From Bacteroidales bacterium (lineage in GTDB: Bacteria > Bacteroidota > Bacteroidia > Bacteroidales > Bacteroidaceae), in NCBI GenBank assembly GCA_004552195.1, contig SFPC01000056.1, positions 1-12,124 of the forward strand: a stretch of DNA of 12,124 nucleotides. The letters are read 5' to 3'. Below are positions 6,046-12,124 of this stretch, in pieces. The notes under the pieces were generated by a model that was given only the letters and a program-made list of their open reading frames with translations, was not told where the DNA came from and ran no database searches. A program made the translations under genes and the position numbers. Position 1 is the stretch's first letter. The number at the start of each line of letters is the position of its first letter.

Positions 6046-7590
6046 CTACTTCTTTTGTGCCGGTTTCACGTCGAGCCGGAAAGTGGAGCAGGGCATTCCG
6101 CCGGCATTGATGAGGCAGGCCCGGGTGAAAGGTTTCCAGGCATAACGCACCTGCGTGGGTATGGCCACACGGGGCAGACGCAGCACGATGTCGGAGCCTT
6201 CGATGCGTGCTTCGTGAACAGGGAAGAAGATGCCGTTGCGGCTGCACATCTCGAAGTATTCCGATTTCAAGGGACCGGCAAAGCGCAGTTTCTCGGCGTG
6301 GGAAAAACGGATGCGCACCGTGCCGTAGCCTTCGGCCTCGGCACTGAGGGGTTGTGGGCCGCAGGGTTCGATGTGGGCGAAGCCGTAGGTGTGGTGGAGC
6401 ACGGAGGAGGCGAGCCGACGGCCCACCACATTCTTGCGCCGGGGATGCACGTCGAGCGAATCGCCCACGTCGCTCGATACCACCATGTATGTATGGTCCA
6501 GGCTATCGGCCAGACGGCGTTGGCTGTCGCGGAACTCGGGCCACGAAGGACGGGTGGAAATGCTCGAAAGTTGCACGAAGTAGAACGGCAGACGGGGGTC
6601 GTTCCATGCCTTGCGCCAGGAGGTTTCCAGGGCGGGGAAGAGTTTTTCGTGCATCTCCACCAAGTCGGCGTTCGACTCCCCTTGGTACCACAGCACGCCG
6701 CGCACGGCGTAGCCGGCGATGGGTTGGATGGCGGCGTTGAAGAGGTAGGTGGGCTCGAAGGGATGGTGGTGGTTTTTCTTCTTGGCGGCCTGCAGGTTCA
6801 GCTTGGCGCGGTTGCGTGCCCATGCCATGATGTAGCGGTTTTCCATCCAGTTGCCTGCCATCACTTGGGGAGCCTGTGTCCGGAGGGTGGTTTCGTCAAT
6901 CCAGCCCTCGGTGGTGGAGCCGCCCACGGCGTTGCTGATGATGCCCACGTGGCATTTCAGGCTGTCGGACAGCATTTTGGCGAAATGGAAGCCTATGGCG
7001 GAGAAGTTGCGCGCCGTTTCGGCAGCACATTTCGTCCATTCGGCGCGGCGGATATAGAGCCCTTGGTCCACGGAGTCCATGCGCTCCTCCTTCCACACCT
7101 CGGCATAGAGCGGCCAGCGGCTTTCCATGTTGTAGAAGTGGACACGGGAGAGCAGGTCGGCCAATTTGAGGTCTTTCTCGGCGGTGCTGCATTCACTCAC
7201 GCGCAGCTCCATGTTTGATTGTCCGGAGCAAATCCACACTTCTCCTACGTAGACATCGGTGAAGGTACGGTTGCCGGCCTCGCTCTCGAAGCGTAGCTCA
7301 TAGGGGCCGCCGGCTTCCATGGGTTTCAGGGCAGCGCGGAACGTTCCTTCGTCGTTGGCCTGCGCATCAACTTGTTGTTCGCCCAGCACGATGCGTACCC
7401 GGGTGCCCGGCTTGACGCGGCCCTCCATCACGAGGGGCGTTTGGCGTTGCAGTACCATGTGGTGGCCATAAGTGGCGGGGAGTGTCAGCGTGTCGGGCTT
7501 GTCTGCCGTCACGTTTTTCTGTGCCCTGCCGATACATACGGCGAGCAGACTGTAAACGATGAGGATGAACCAATATTTTGTATGTTGCAT
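6046..7590 (-). CDS. Exported sialate O-acetylesterase (SGNH hydrolase family)
   Basis: Encodes 514 aa. It resembles SGNH-type sialate O-acetylesterases, which remove O-acetyl groups from sialic acids or other acetylated glycans. Seen: an N-terminal signal peptide (hydrophobic stretch at about 7-19, probable cleavage after GRA23); a beta-rich N-terminal part (about 37-115); the block I motif GEVWICSGQSNME (117-128) with the probable nucleophile S125; GGSTTEGWID (223-232); the WYQGESNA block (301-308); and the catalytic DVHP (D380, H382). C19 in LAVC is a poor lipobox, so periplasmic release is more likely than lipidation. The ATG at 7590 starts the signal peptide; a 16-residue upstream extension would run into the promoter repeat. 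Its neighbours are housekeeping genes and no SusC/D, sialidase or NanA is near, so it is not in an obvious polysaccharide locus here. Substrate is inferred; related xylan-type acetylesterases share these motifs. Confidence 0.88.
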   Translation of the reverse strand: MQHTKYWFILIVYSLLAVCIGRAQKNVTADKPDTLTLPATYGHHMVLQRQTPLVMEGRVKPGTRVRIVLGEQQVDAQANDEGTFRAALKPMEAGGPYELRFESEAGNRTFTDVYVGEVWICSGQSNMELRVSECSTAEKDLKLADLLSRVHFYNMESRWPLYAEVWKEERMDSVDQGLYIRRAEWTKCAAETARNFSAIGFHFAKMLSDSLKCHVGIISNAVGGSTTEGWIDETTLRTQAPQVMAGNWMENRYIMAWARNRAKLNLQAAKKKNHHHPFEPTYLFNAAIQPIAGYAVRGVLWYQGESNADLVEMHEKLFPALETSWRKAWNDPRLPFYFVQLSSISTRPSWPEFRDSQRRLADSLDHTYMVVSSDVGDSLDVHPRRKNVVGRRLASSVLHHTYGFAHIEPCGPQPLSAEAEGYGTVRIRFSHAEKLRFAGPLKSEYFEMCSRNGIFFPVHEARIEGSDIVLRLPRVAIPTQVRYAWKPFTRACLINAGGMPCSTFRLDVKPAQKK

Positions 7591-7619
7591 GGCGTAGGAT
7601 GTGAAAGGGATTGTTGTCC

Positions 7620-7697
7620 GGGGACAAAGATAGTGCAAGGCGAGAGCAAAGAAAAGAAAAGCCGCAGGATTTTATTTTCTTTGCCGAGCCGCAGCCT
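7620..7697 (-). repeat. Dispersed promoter-bearing repeat, copy C
   Basis: Near-identical to copy A (4272-4349), including the GGGGACAAAGATAGTGC start, the 43-bp core (one mismatch at 7666) and the GCCGAGCCGCAGCCT end at 7683-7697. It lies just upstream of the esterase gene in the same orientation as copy A relative to miaB. Confidence 0.85.
7625..7632 (-). promoter_or_regulatory. -7 box upstream of the sialate O-acetylesterase
   Basis: TATCTTTG on the minus strand (7632-7625) is an exact TAnnTTTG match within repeat copy C. It lies 34 nt before the ATG at 7590, giving a leader of about 30 nt. The upstream TTTG is 14 nt away, shorter than the usual -33 spacing. Confidence 0.6.
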
Positions 7698-7738
7698 GCT
7701 TTATGTAAAAGTATTACGAGAGTCCGCACTGCTTTTGC

Positions 7739-7836
7739 CCCGTTGGGGCGACAAGGCCGGATGGCCAGGTAACCTAGGGTGCCGCCTCGCTACGCTCGGC
7801 TCTGCCCTGGGCTGTGTGCTGTTGCCCCTCCGGGGC
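7739..7836. repeat. GC-rich cluster of intergenic palindromes
   Basis: Three hairpins lie close together: CCCCGTTGGGG near 7739-7748; CCTAGGG (7773-7779) with CCCTGGG (7805-7811), carrying GCCG/CGGC (7781-7784, 7797-7800) inside; and GCCCC-TCC-GGGGC (7824-7836). The composition is far more GC-rich than the flanks. I recall similar CCTAGGG...GCCCCTCCGGGGC palindromes as repeated intergenic sequences in Bacteroidales genomes, but cannot verify it here. ORFs across it are not convincing. Confidence 0.55.
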
Positions 7837-7874
7837 GCAGCCTGACGGCCTTGAACTTTTACCGGACATAATTA

Positions 7875-7908
7875 AAGGATTTTCATTTTGTCTGCCGAGC
7901 CGCAGCCT
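7875..7908 (-). repeat. Dispersed repeat, copy D (partial, no promoter part)
   Basis: AGGATTTTCATTTTG followed by GCCGAGCCGCAGCCT matches the second half of copies A and C (4318-4349, 7666-7697). The promoter-bearing half is absent. Its presence about 210 bp from copy C shows that the two halves of the repeat can move or decay separately. Confidence 0.65.
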
Positions 7909-7911
7909 AAC

Positions 7912-8106
7912 CCCGGACTTTGTGCTTACAAGAGCCGGACTTGTTTTGTCTACTCGCCGAGTAGGAAAAAATAGTCCGCCACTTGTGTGGCACTCATCGA
8001 CACCTTGCATGGTAGGGTAATGTCCGGGTGGAATGCAACGATGTATGCAAAATTATGTAAATAGATTTTTGGCCAATCAAACCATTCACCTTCCTTTTGT
8101 TGCTTT
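7912..8106. other. Non-coding stretch with small palindromes
   Basis: No credible gene. A perfect palindrome CTACTCG-C-CGAGTAG lies at 7950-7964 and a hairpin GCCAC-TTGT-GTGGC at 7978-7991. A minus-strand TAATTTTG (8055-8048) with TTG 18 nt upstream (8076-8074) is promoter-like, but nothing recognisable follows it. The 63-codon minus-strand frame over 7950-8141 starts inside the inverted repeat described next and has no recognisable features. Confidence 0.4.
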
Positions 8107-8520
8107 CGCGCGCGTGTATATACGTAATTTAATTCTCCCAAAAAGCATTCACTCCTTCACATAAGGTACTAAAACAGTTGATAATCAGCGGTTTTAGATG
8201 TGAATACTTGAGGGTTTCAAGTATTCACAAGCATTCACGAAGCCTTCACACTCGAAATGACGAGAGATTTCGACCGTTTAACATATATTAGTTTTTGATA
8301 GGGGAGAGGTAATAGGATTGCTCATCGTTTGGTCTGTTTGATGTTGATTCTGCGTTAAAGGAAAAATTGAAAGACGCGGTTGTAAGCCGTGAACGTGCGG
8401 TGTGAATACTTGAAAAAACAAGCCTTCACACGCTTTCTCTCTGAAAATCAATAGGAAACAGGCTCTCTGTGAAGGGGTGAATGCTTTTTTGGGGAATTAA
8501 ATTACGTATACGCGCGCGCG
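8107..8520. repeat. 414-bp palindromic element with TTCAC/GTGAA repeats
   Basis: The ends form imperfect inverted repeats: 8107-8161 and 8468-8520 are about 90% complementary and share TACGTAATTTAATT, AAGCATTCAC and CCTTCACA. Each begins with alternating CG (CGCGCGCG). Inside are a perfect 13-bp stem, TGTGAATACTTGA (8199-8211) with TCAAGTATTCACA (8217-8229); a CTAAAAC/GTTTTAG hairpin (8169-8175, 8191-8197); TCGAAAT/ATTTCGA (8252-8258, 8267-8273); and GTGTGAA/TTCACAC (8400-8406, 8425-8431). TGTGAATACTTGA recurs at 8401-8413 and AGCCTTCACAC occurs at 8241-8251 and 8421-8431. TTCAC or GTGAA occurs 11 times, against about one expected. No protein is encoded. It resembles a MITE-like or structured intergenic element; function is unknown. 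Confidence 0.7.
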
Positions 8521-8595
8521 TAAGGCGATTGGGAAAATGCATTTCACGTGCCTTTTTCCGTCTCCCATGGCACGATTGGAATGGGGGCGGATTTG

Positions 8596-8619
8596 CGGTA
8601 CACAACGTACCGACTTTTT
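8596..8619 (+). terminator. Possible plus-strand terminator
   Basis: CGGTAC (8596-8601), loop ACAAC, GTACCG (8607-8612), then AC and TTTTT (8615-8619). The form fits a weak intrinsic terminator on the plus strand. No plus-strand gene precedes it; only the palindromic element lies upstream, so it may end an RNA made from that region. Confidence 0.4.
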
Positions 8620-8653
8620 GCTTCGTTTGCTGCGCCCCTTCAAAAGCTTTCAC

Positions 8654-8687
8654 AAAAAATCCCCGCAACCCTAACGGACTGCGGGGA
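8654..8687 (-). terminator. Terminator of secDF
   Basis: Minus strand, about 36 nt after the secDF stop: TCCCCGCA (8687-8680) pairs with TGCGGGGA (8667-8660) around a 12-nt loop, followed by TTTTTT (8659-8654). A clear intrinsic terminator. Confidence 0.85.
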
Positions 8688-8722
8688 AATATGTATGTGA
8701 AAGGAATAGCCTTTTGCGGTTG

Positions 8723-11656
8723 TTATTCTTCTTCCTTCACTACCACGTTCTTGCGGCTGAGCGTTTTCAGAGCAATAGGAGCGGCGAGGAAGATGGACGA
8801 GAGTGTACCGAAGATGACACCGAGGATCATCGCGAAGGCGAAGGAACGGATGCTGTCGCCACCGAGGAAGAAGATGCAGAGGAGCACCAAGAGGGTGGTG
8901 AGCGACGTCATGATGGTACGGCACAAGGTGCTGTTCAAGGATTCGTTGAACAGGCGGCGCGTGTCGCGCGTCGGGTAGAGGCCGAGGTTCTCACGCATAC
9001 GGTCGAACACTACCACCTTGTCGTTGATGGAGTAACCGATAGCGGTGAGCACGGCTCCGATGAACGTCTGGTCCACTTCGAGCGAGAAGGGCACCCATCC
9101 CCAGCAGATGGAGTACATTCCGAGGATGAGCAGCGTGTCGAATACCAAGGCGATGGTGGAACCTACGGAGAAGGCGACGTTGCGGAAACGGATAAGGATG
9201 TAGATGAAGATGGCTACCAAGGAGAGGAGCACGGAGATGATGGCTCCCTTGGCCATGTCGGCAGCTACGGTAGGACCAACCTTCTGGGCGGAAACGATGG
9301 AGCCGCCAGCGTGGTTGTCGCGGTCGATGAAGGTCTTGTAGTCGGCCTTGATGAGTCCGGCCTCGTGCAAAGCGTCGAAGATGAACTTCTCTACTTCCTG
9401 GTCGATGTTCTCATTGTCGTCGTCAATGCGGTAGTTGGTGGTCAGACGCACGGCTTCGTTGTTCGTCGTGGTGATGGCGATGGCACTGACGTTGGCATTG
9501 GGGTCTTTGGCGTTGACCTTGGTGGCCACGGCCTCGCGTACCTGTTCGGGGGTTACGCCCTTCTGCTCAAACTCAATGACATAGTTGCGACCACCGGTGA
9601 AGTCGATACCCTTGGACAGACCGCGCGTGCTGAGGAAGCCGATGGCTACCACGGCAGCGATGATGAAGGTGGTGACAGTTGCCTTCGATTTGCCCATGAA
9701 GTTGACGTGTGTGTTGGTCAGGAAGTTACGGCTCAACGAGGTGGTGAAGCTGAGGTTCAGCCACTTGTCTTTGTTGTGGAAGTGCTCGTAAACCATGCGC
9801 GTAATCCATACTGCGGTGAAGAAGGAGGCGCAGATGCCGATGCCCAACGTCATGGCGAAACCACGGATGGGGCCTGTACCGAAGTTGTAAAGGATAACGG
9901 CAGTGATGATGGAGGTGAGGTTCGAGTCGAAGATGGCCGAGAAGGCGTTACCGTAGCCATCGGCGAGCGCAGTCTTGATGTTCTTGCCTGCACGAAGCTC
10001 TTCCTTCGTACGTTCGTAGATAAGCACGTTGGCATCCACGGCCATACCGAGAGCCAGCACCATACCGGCGATACCGCTCATGGTCAAGGCTGCCTGGAAG
10101 CTGACGAGCACGCCGAAGGTGAAGAAGAAGTTGAGCAACAGTGCCACATTGGCTACCATACCGGGGATGAAGCCGTAGAAGAGGCACATGAAGATCATCA
10201 AAAGCACGAATGCTACCACGCAGGCGGTGAAGCCGGCTTGGATGGAGGCGGCACCGAGGCTCGGACCTACGGTTTCTTCCTGCACAATCTTGGTGGGCGC
10301 AGGCATCTTACCGCTCTTGAGCACGTTGGCCAAGTCGCGCGTGTCGTCAGTGGTGAAGTGGCCGGAAATCTGGGAGTTGCCGCCGGTGATTTCGCTCTGA
10401 ACGACGGGGGCGCTGTATACATAGCCGTCGAGCACGATGGCCACGCATTTCTTCAGGTTCTTCTTGGTGAGTGCAGCCCAGTCTCTGGAGCCGTTGGTCG
10501 TCATGGTCATGCTGACGATGGGCTGATGGTTCTGGTCGAAATCGTCTTTGGCATCGGCGATGACATCACCCTGCATGGAAGGTTGTCCGTTTACTTTGCG
10601 GAGCGCATAGAGTTCGAACACGTTGCCCTTCATGCCTTCTGCACTCTTCACGCCCCAAGCCAGCTGGAGGTCGGCGGGGAGCACGGCCTTGGCGGCTTCG
10701 CTGTTGATGCAGGCGTTGACGGCAGCGGTATCGGCTGCTACACAGTAACCTACGACGCATCCGTTGGGCGCCATGCCTTGCAGCTGCACGAGTTTGGAGA
10801 GCAGCGGGTGCTGGTTGGCGGTTTGCTGTGCGGGCTTGGCCTGTGCTTTGGTGGAGTCGGTGGCGGTGGAGTCGGCGGGTGCGTTTCCTTTGGCCAGACG
10901 GCTATCCAGCGATTGCAGGGCCGGATAAATTTCGTTCAGTGTGTATGTTTCCCAAAATTCGAGGTTGGCAGAACCTTGGAGCAGTTTACGTACGCGCTCC
11001 GGCTCCTTGATGCCCGGCATTTCGACCATGATTTGGCCAATCTGTCCTTTGCCTCTGAGGATTTGGATGTTCGGCTGGGCCACGCCAAAGCGGTCGATAC
11101 GCGAGCGTACCACCTTGTTGGAGTTTTCCACGGCAGCGTTGACCTCTTCGGTGAGCACTTTCTTCACCTGGTCGTCGCTTGAGGTGTACGAGATGTTCTT
11201 CTCTTTCAGCTTGGAGGCGAAGATGCCGCCCAGCTTGTCGTTGCCGTTCTGCTGGCGATAGGTGGTAACGAAGGCTTCGACGAAGTCTACGTTGTCCTTT
11301 TTGGCCATTGCCAAGGCATCGCTGTATGCCTTCTTGAACTTGGCATCGTTGGCACTTTCTCCGGCCAGGTTTTTCACCACATCGGGCACGCTGACTTCCA
11401 GCACGACGTTCATGCCGCCCTTGAGGTCAAGTCCCAAGCCGATTTGCAGTTCCTCGCACTCCTTGAGCGTCTTCCAGTTGAGGTAAACCTTCTCGTTGCG
11501 CATGGAGTCTAAGTAGGCTGCGCCGTCTTTGCCTTGTGCCGTCAGCTCCTCGGCCTTCTTCTCGTACCGGTTGGTAACGAAGGAGAAGGAAAGGTAGAAG
11601 AGGCAAATCAAAGTCAGCAGCACTGCAATTACTTTAACAAATCCTTTGTTTTGCAT
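8723..11656 (-). CDS. secDF: Fused protein translocase subunit SecDF
   Basis: Encodes 977 aa. SecDF is an inner-membrane RND-family partner of SecYEG that uses the proton gradient to pull exported proteins to the periplasmic side. The SecD half: TM1 (about 7-26); GLGLDLKGGMNVVLEV (73-88); a large P1 periplasmic domain to about 465; then five membrane segments including GMAVDANVLIYER (537-549), with D541 the conserved proton-relay aspartate. The SecF half: TM7 at about 659-676; GIDFTGG (683-689); a small P4 domain; and GYSINDKVVVFDRMREN (874-890) in the last five-helix bundle. Twelve helices in total, as in fused SecDF of Bacteroidetes. A low-complexity Ala/Pro/Gln/Thr-rich linker sits at about 258-284 in P1. 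The start MQNKGFVKVIAVLL is the only sensible one. It has its own promoter box and terminator, so it is a single-gene unit. Confidence 0.97.
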   Translation of the reverse strand: MQNKGFVKVIAVLLTLICLFYLSFSFVTNRYEKKAEELTAQGKDGAAYLDSMRNEKVYLNWKTLKECEELQIGLGLDLKGGMNVVLEVSVPDVVKNLAGESANDAKFKKAYSDALAMAKKDNVDFVEAFVTTYRQQNGNDKLGGIFASKLKEKNISYTSSDDQVKKVLTEEVNAAVENSNKVVRSRIDRFGVAQPNIQILRGKGQIGQIMVEMPGIKEPERVRKLLQGSANLEFWETYTLNEIYPALQSLDSRLAKGNAPADSTATDSTKAQAKPAQQTANQHPLLSKLVQLQGMAPNGCVVGYCVAADTAAVNACINSEAAKAVLPADLQLAWGVKSAEGMKGNVFELYALRKVNGQPSMQGDVIADAKDDFDQNHQPIVSMTMTTNGSRDWAALTKKNLKKCVAIVLDGYVYSAPVVQSEITGGNSQISGHFTTDDTRDLANVLKSGKMPAPTKIVQEETVGPSLGAASIQAGFTACVVAFVLLMIFMCLFYGFIPGMVANVALLLNFFFTFGVLVSFQAALTMSGIAGMVLALGMAVDANVLIYERTKEELRAGKNIKTALADGYGNAFSAIFDSNLTSIITAVILYNFGTGPIRGFAMTLGIGICASFFTAVWITRMVYEHFHNKDKWLNLSFTTSLSRNFLTNTHVNFMGKSKATVTTFIIAAVVAIGFLSTRGLSKGIDFTGGRNYVIEFEQKGVTPEQVREAVATKVNAKDPNANVSAIAITTTNNEAVRLTTNYRIDDDNENIDQEVEKFIFDALHEAGLIKADYKTFIDRDNHAGGSIVSAQKVGPTVAADMAKGAIISVLLSLVAIFIYILIRFRNVAFSVGSTIALVFDTLLILGMYSICWGWVPFSLEVDQTFIGAVLTAIGYSINDKVVVFDRMRENLGLYPTRDTRRLFNESLNSTLCRTIMTSLTTLLVLLCIFFLGGDSIRSFAFAMILGVIFGTLSSIFLAAPIALKTLSRKNVVVKEEE

Positions 11657-11735
11657 TGTGTGATTGTAAGATTATTGTGTTTATTGATGTGTTTTTTCGG
11701 GAAACACGAAGCGTACGGGCACAATGAATGCTACT

Positions 11736-11753
11736 GCACGCTTTTGAGCGTGC
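11736..11753 (-). promoter_or_regulatory. Perfect hairpin at the secDF transcription start region
   Basis: GCACGCT-TTTG-AGCGTGC is a perfect 7-bp stem with a 4-nt loop. It begins at the last base of the secDF -7 box and covers the predicted start point. It may be an operator for a dimeric regulator or a 5'-terminal mRNA hairpin. Confidence 0.5.
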
Positions 11754-11760
11754 AAATATA
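11753..11760 (-). promoter_or_regulatory. -7 box upstream of secDF
   Basis: TATATTTG on the minus strand (11760-11753) matches TAnnTTTG. It lies 96 nt before the secDF ATG, giving a leader of about 90 nt with a second small hairpin (GTGTTT/AAACAC near 11684-11703). No clear TTG is present at the -33 position. Confidence 0.6.
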
Positions 11761-11779
11761 CGCGAATTTTTGAAAACGT

Positions 11780-12074
11780 AATGTATTTCAGTCTTTTTTA
11801 TGGTTTAGGCGACGATTGTGTGCTGGATGTGCTCTGATAAATTGCGGATAATACGCTGATAATATATAATTTATATTACGCGCGTGAGAATACGTCAAGA
11901 GGGGAATCACGAACTATTACCAATTCAGTCGTGTTGCTGATGTGAAAGAGAAAGAATGAGCTCTAGGATAACTACTTCGGAGCATAAACTGGTGCAAAGT
12001 TGCTATCTCGGCATCTATTTTGTAGTTAAATATGCATAAAAACGTATCGTAATTACGGAAATGAATGATAGACA
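11780..12074. other. AT-rich intergenic stretch, no gene seen
   Basis: No ORF of reasonable size, RNA gene or clear terminator. There is an AT-rich patch around 11855-11880 (GATAATATATAATTTATATT). It separates divergent transcription units: secDF to the left and a probable gene to the right of the window. Confidence 0.5.
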
Positions 12075-12106
12075 TTGTATCTATTTCAAAATTACTTGTA
12101 TTTTTG
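12075..12106 (+). promoter_or_regulatory. Plus-strand promoter at right edge
   Basis: TTG (12075-12077), 21-nt spacer, TATTTTTG (12099-12106). This fits the Bacteroidetes consensus on the plus strand and points out of the window, so it probably drives a gene that starts beyond 12124. Confidence 0.5.
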
Positions 12107-12124
12107 TAGTAAAATTACGATAAT

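Noticed and set aside
5974..7218. 414-codon plus-strand frame opposite the esterase
   Set aside because: Antisense shadow of a gene with clear SGNH motifs and signal peptide; the composition is unlike a real protein.
7814..8020. Small ORFs across the GC-rich palindromes and repeats (also 7372-7845, 7774-8010)
   Set aside because: They read through repeats and hairpins in several frames and contain only repeat-derived peptide.
7950..8141. 63-codon minus-strand ORF starting MGELNYVYTRARKQ
   Set aside because: It begins inside the left inverted repeat, has no recognised motif, and a similar start exists at the mirrored arm, as expected from the repeat.
8107..8520. CRISPR array or replication origin
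   Set aside because: The repeats are short, in both orientations and irregularly spaced, so not CRISPR; no DnaA-type TTATNCACA boxes were found, so an oriC reading is unsupported.
8714..11182. 822-codon plus-strand frame opposite secDF
   Set aside because: It is the antisense shadow of secDF; the product is Gly/His/Val/Glu-rich with no domain, and the GC-rich third positions of the real gene explain the open frame.
1..12124. tRNA, rRNA, integrase or transposase genes
   Set aside because: No cloverleaf, rRNA segment or recombinase motif was recognised on either strand, so the mobile-element reading of 1-582 rests on context only.

Overview
The window looks like a chromosomal segment of a Bacteroidales bacterium (Bacteroides/Prevotella-like). 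The grounds are TAnnTTTG-type -7 promoter boxes upstream of several genes, a fused SecD-SecF protein, a C-terminal YDLTGRRV tail on a large surface-type protein, and MiaB and malate dehydrogenase sequences of Bacteroidales character. The genus cannot be fixed from sequence alone. I found no tRNA, rRNA, CRISPR array, integrase or transposase.

Layout. (1) 1-582 (+): the 3' end of one gene and a complete 126-aa gene of unknown function, separated by a strong hairpin. They have the look of cargo from a conjugative or other mobile element. (2) 583-2631 (+): a large surface-type protein that begins right after the previous stop codon with no normal start or signal peptide, so its 5' end is probably lost. 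It is followed 15 bp later by a 59-aa microprotein ending in three tandem Trp-Asn repeats, then a hairpin and a terminator. (3) 2838-4268 (-): miaB (tRNA ms2i6A methylthiotransferase) with a large terminator. (4) 4269-4862: no protein gene. It holds two tandem copies of a promoter-carrying repeat and a compact candidate small RNA (promoter plus terminator, about 63 nt, minus strand), then the mdh terminator. (5) 4863-5858 (-): malate dehydrogenase. (6) 6046-7590 (-): an exported SGNH-type sialate O-acetylesterase, driven by a third copy of the promoter repeat. (7) 7640-8650: about 1 kb without a credible gene. It contains GC-rich palindromes, a fourth partial repeat copy, and a 414-bp element with about 53-bp imperfect inverted ends and eleven TTCAC/GTGAA pentamers. 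(8) 8723-11656 (-): secDF, with its own terminator and a promoter overlapped by a hairpin. (9) 11780-12124: non-coding, with a plus-strand promoter at the very edge that probably serves a gene outside the window.

The minus-strand genes (miaB, mdh, esterase, secDF) appear to be separate transcription units rather than one operon: each has a -7-type box, and miaB, mdh and secDF have convincing terminators. The points most worth following up are the candidate small RNA at 4583-4645, the palindromic intergenic element at 8107-8520, the promoter-bearing repeat family, the tandem-Trp microprotein, and the junction at about 583-604. No complete new multi-gene system is visible.
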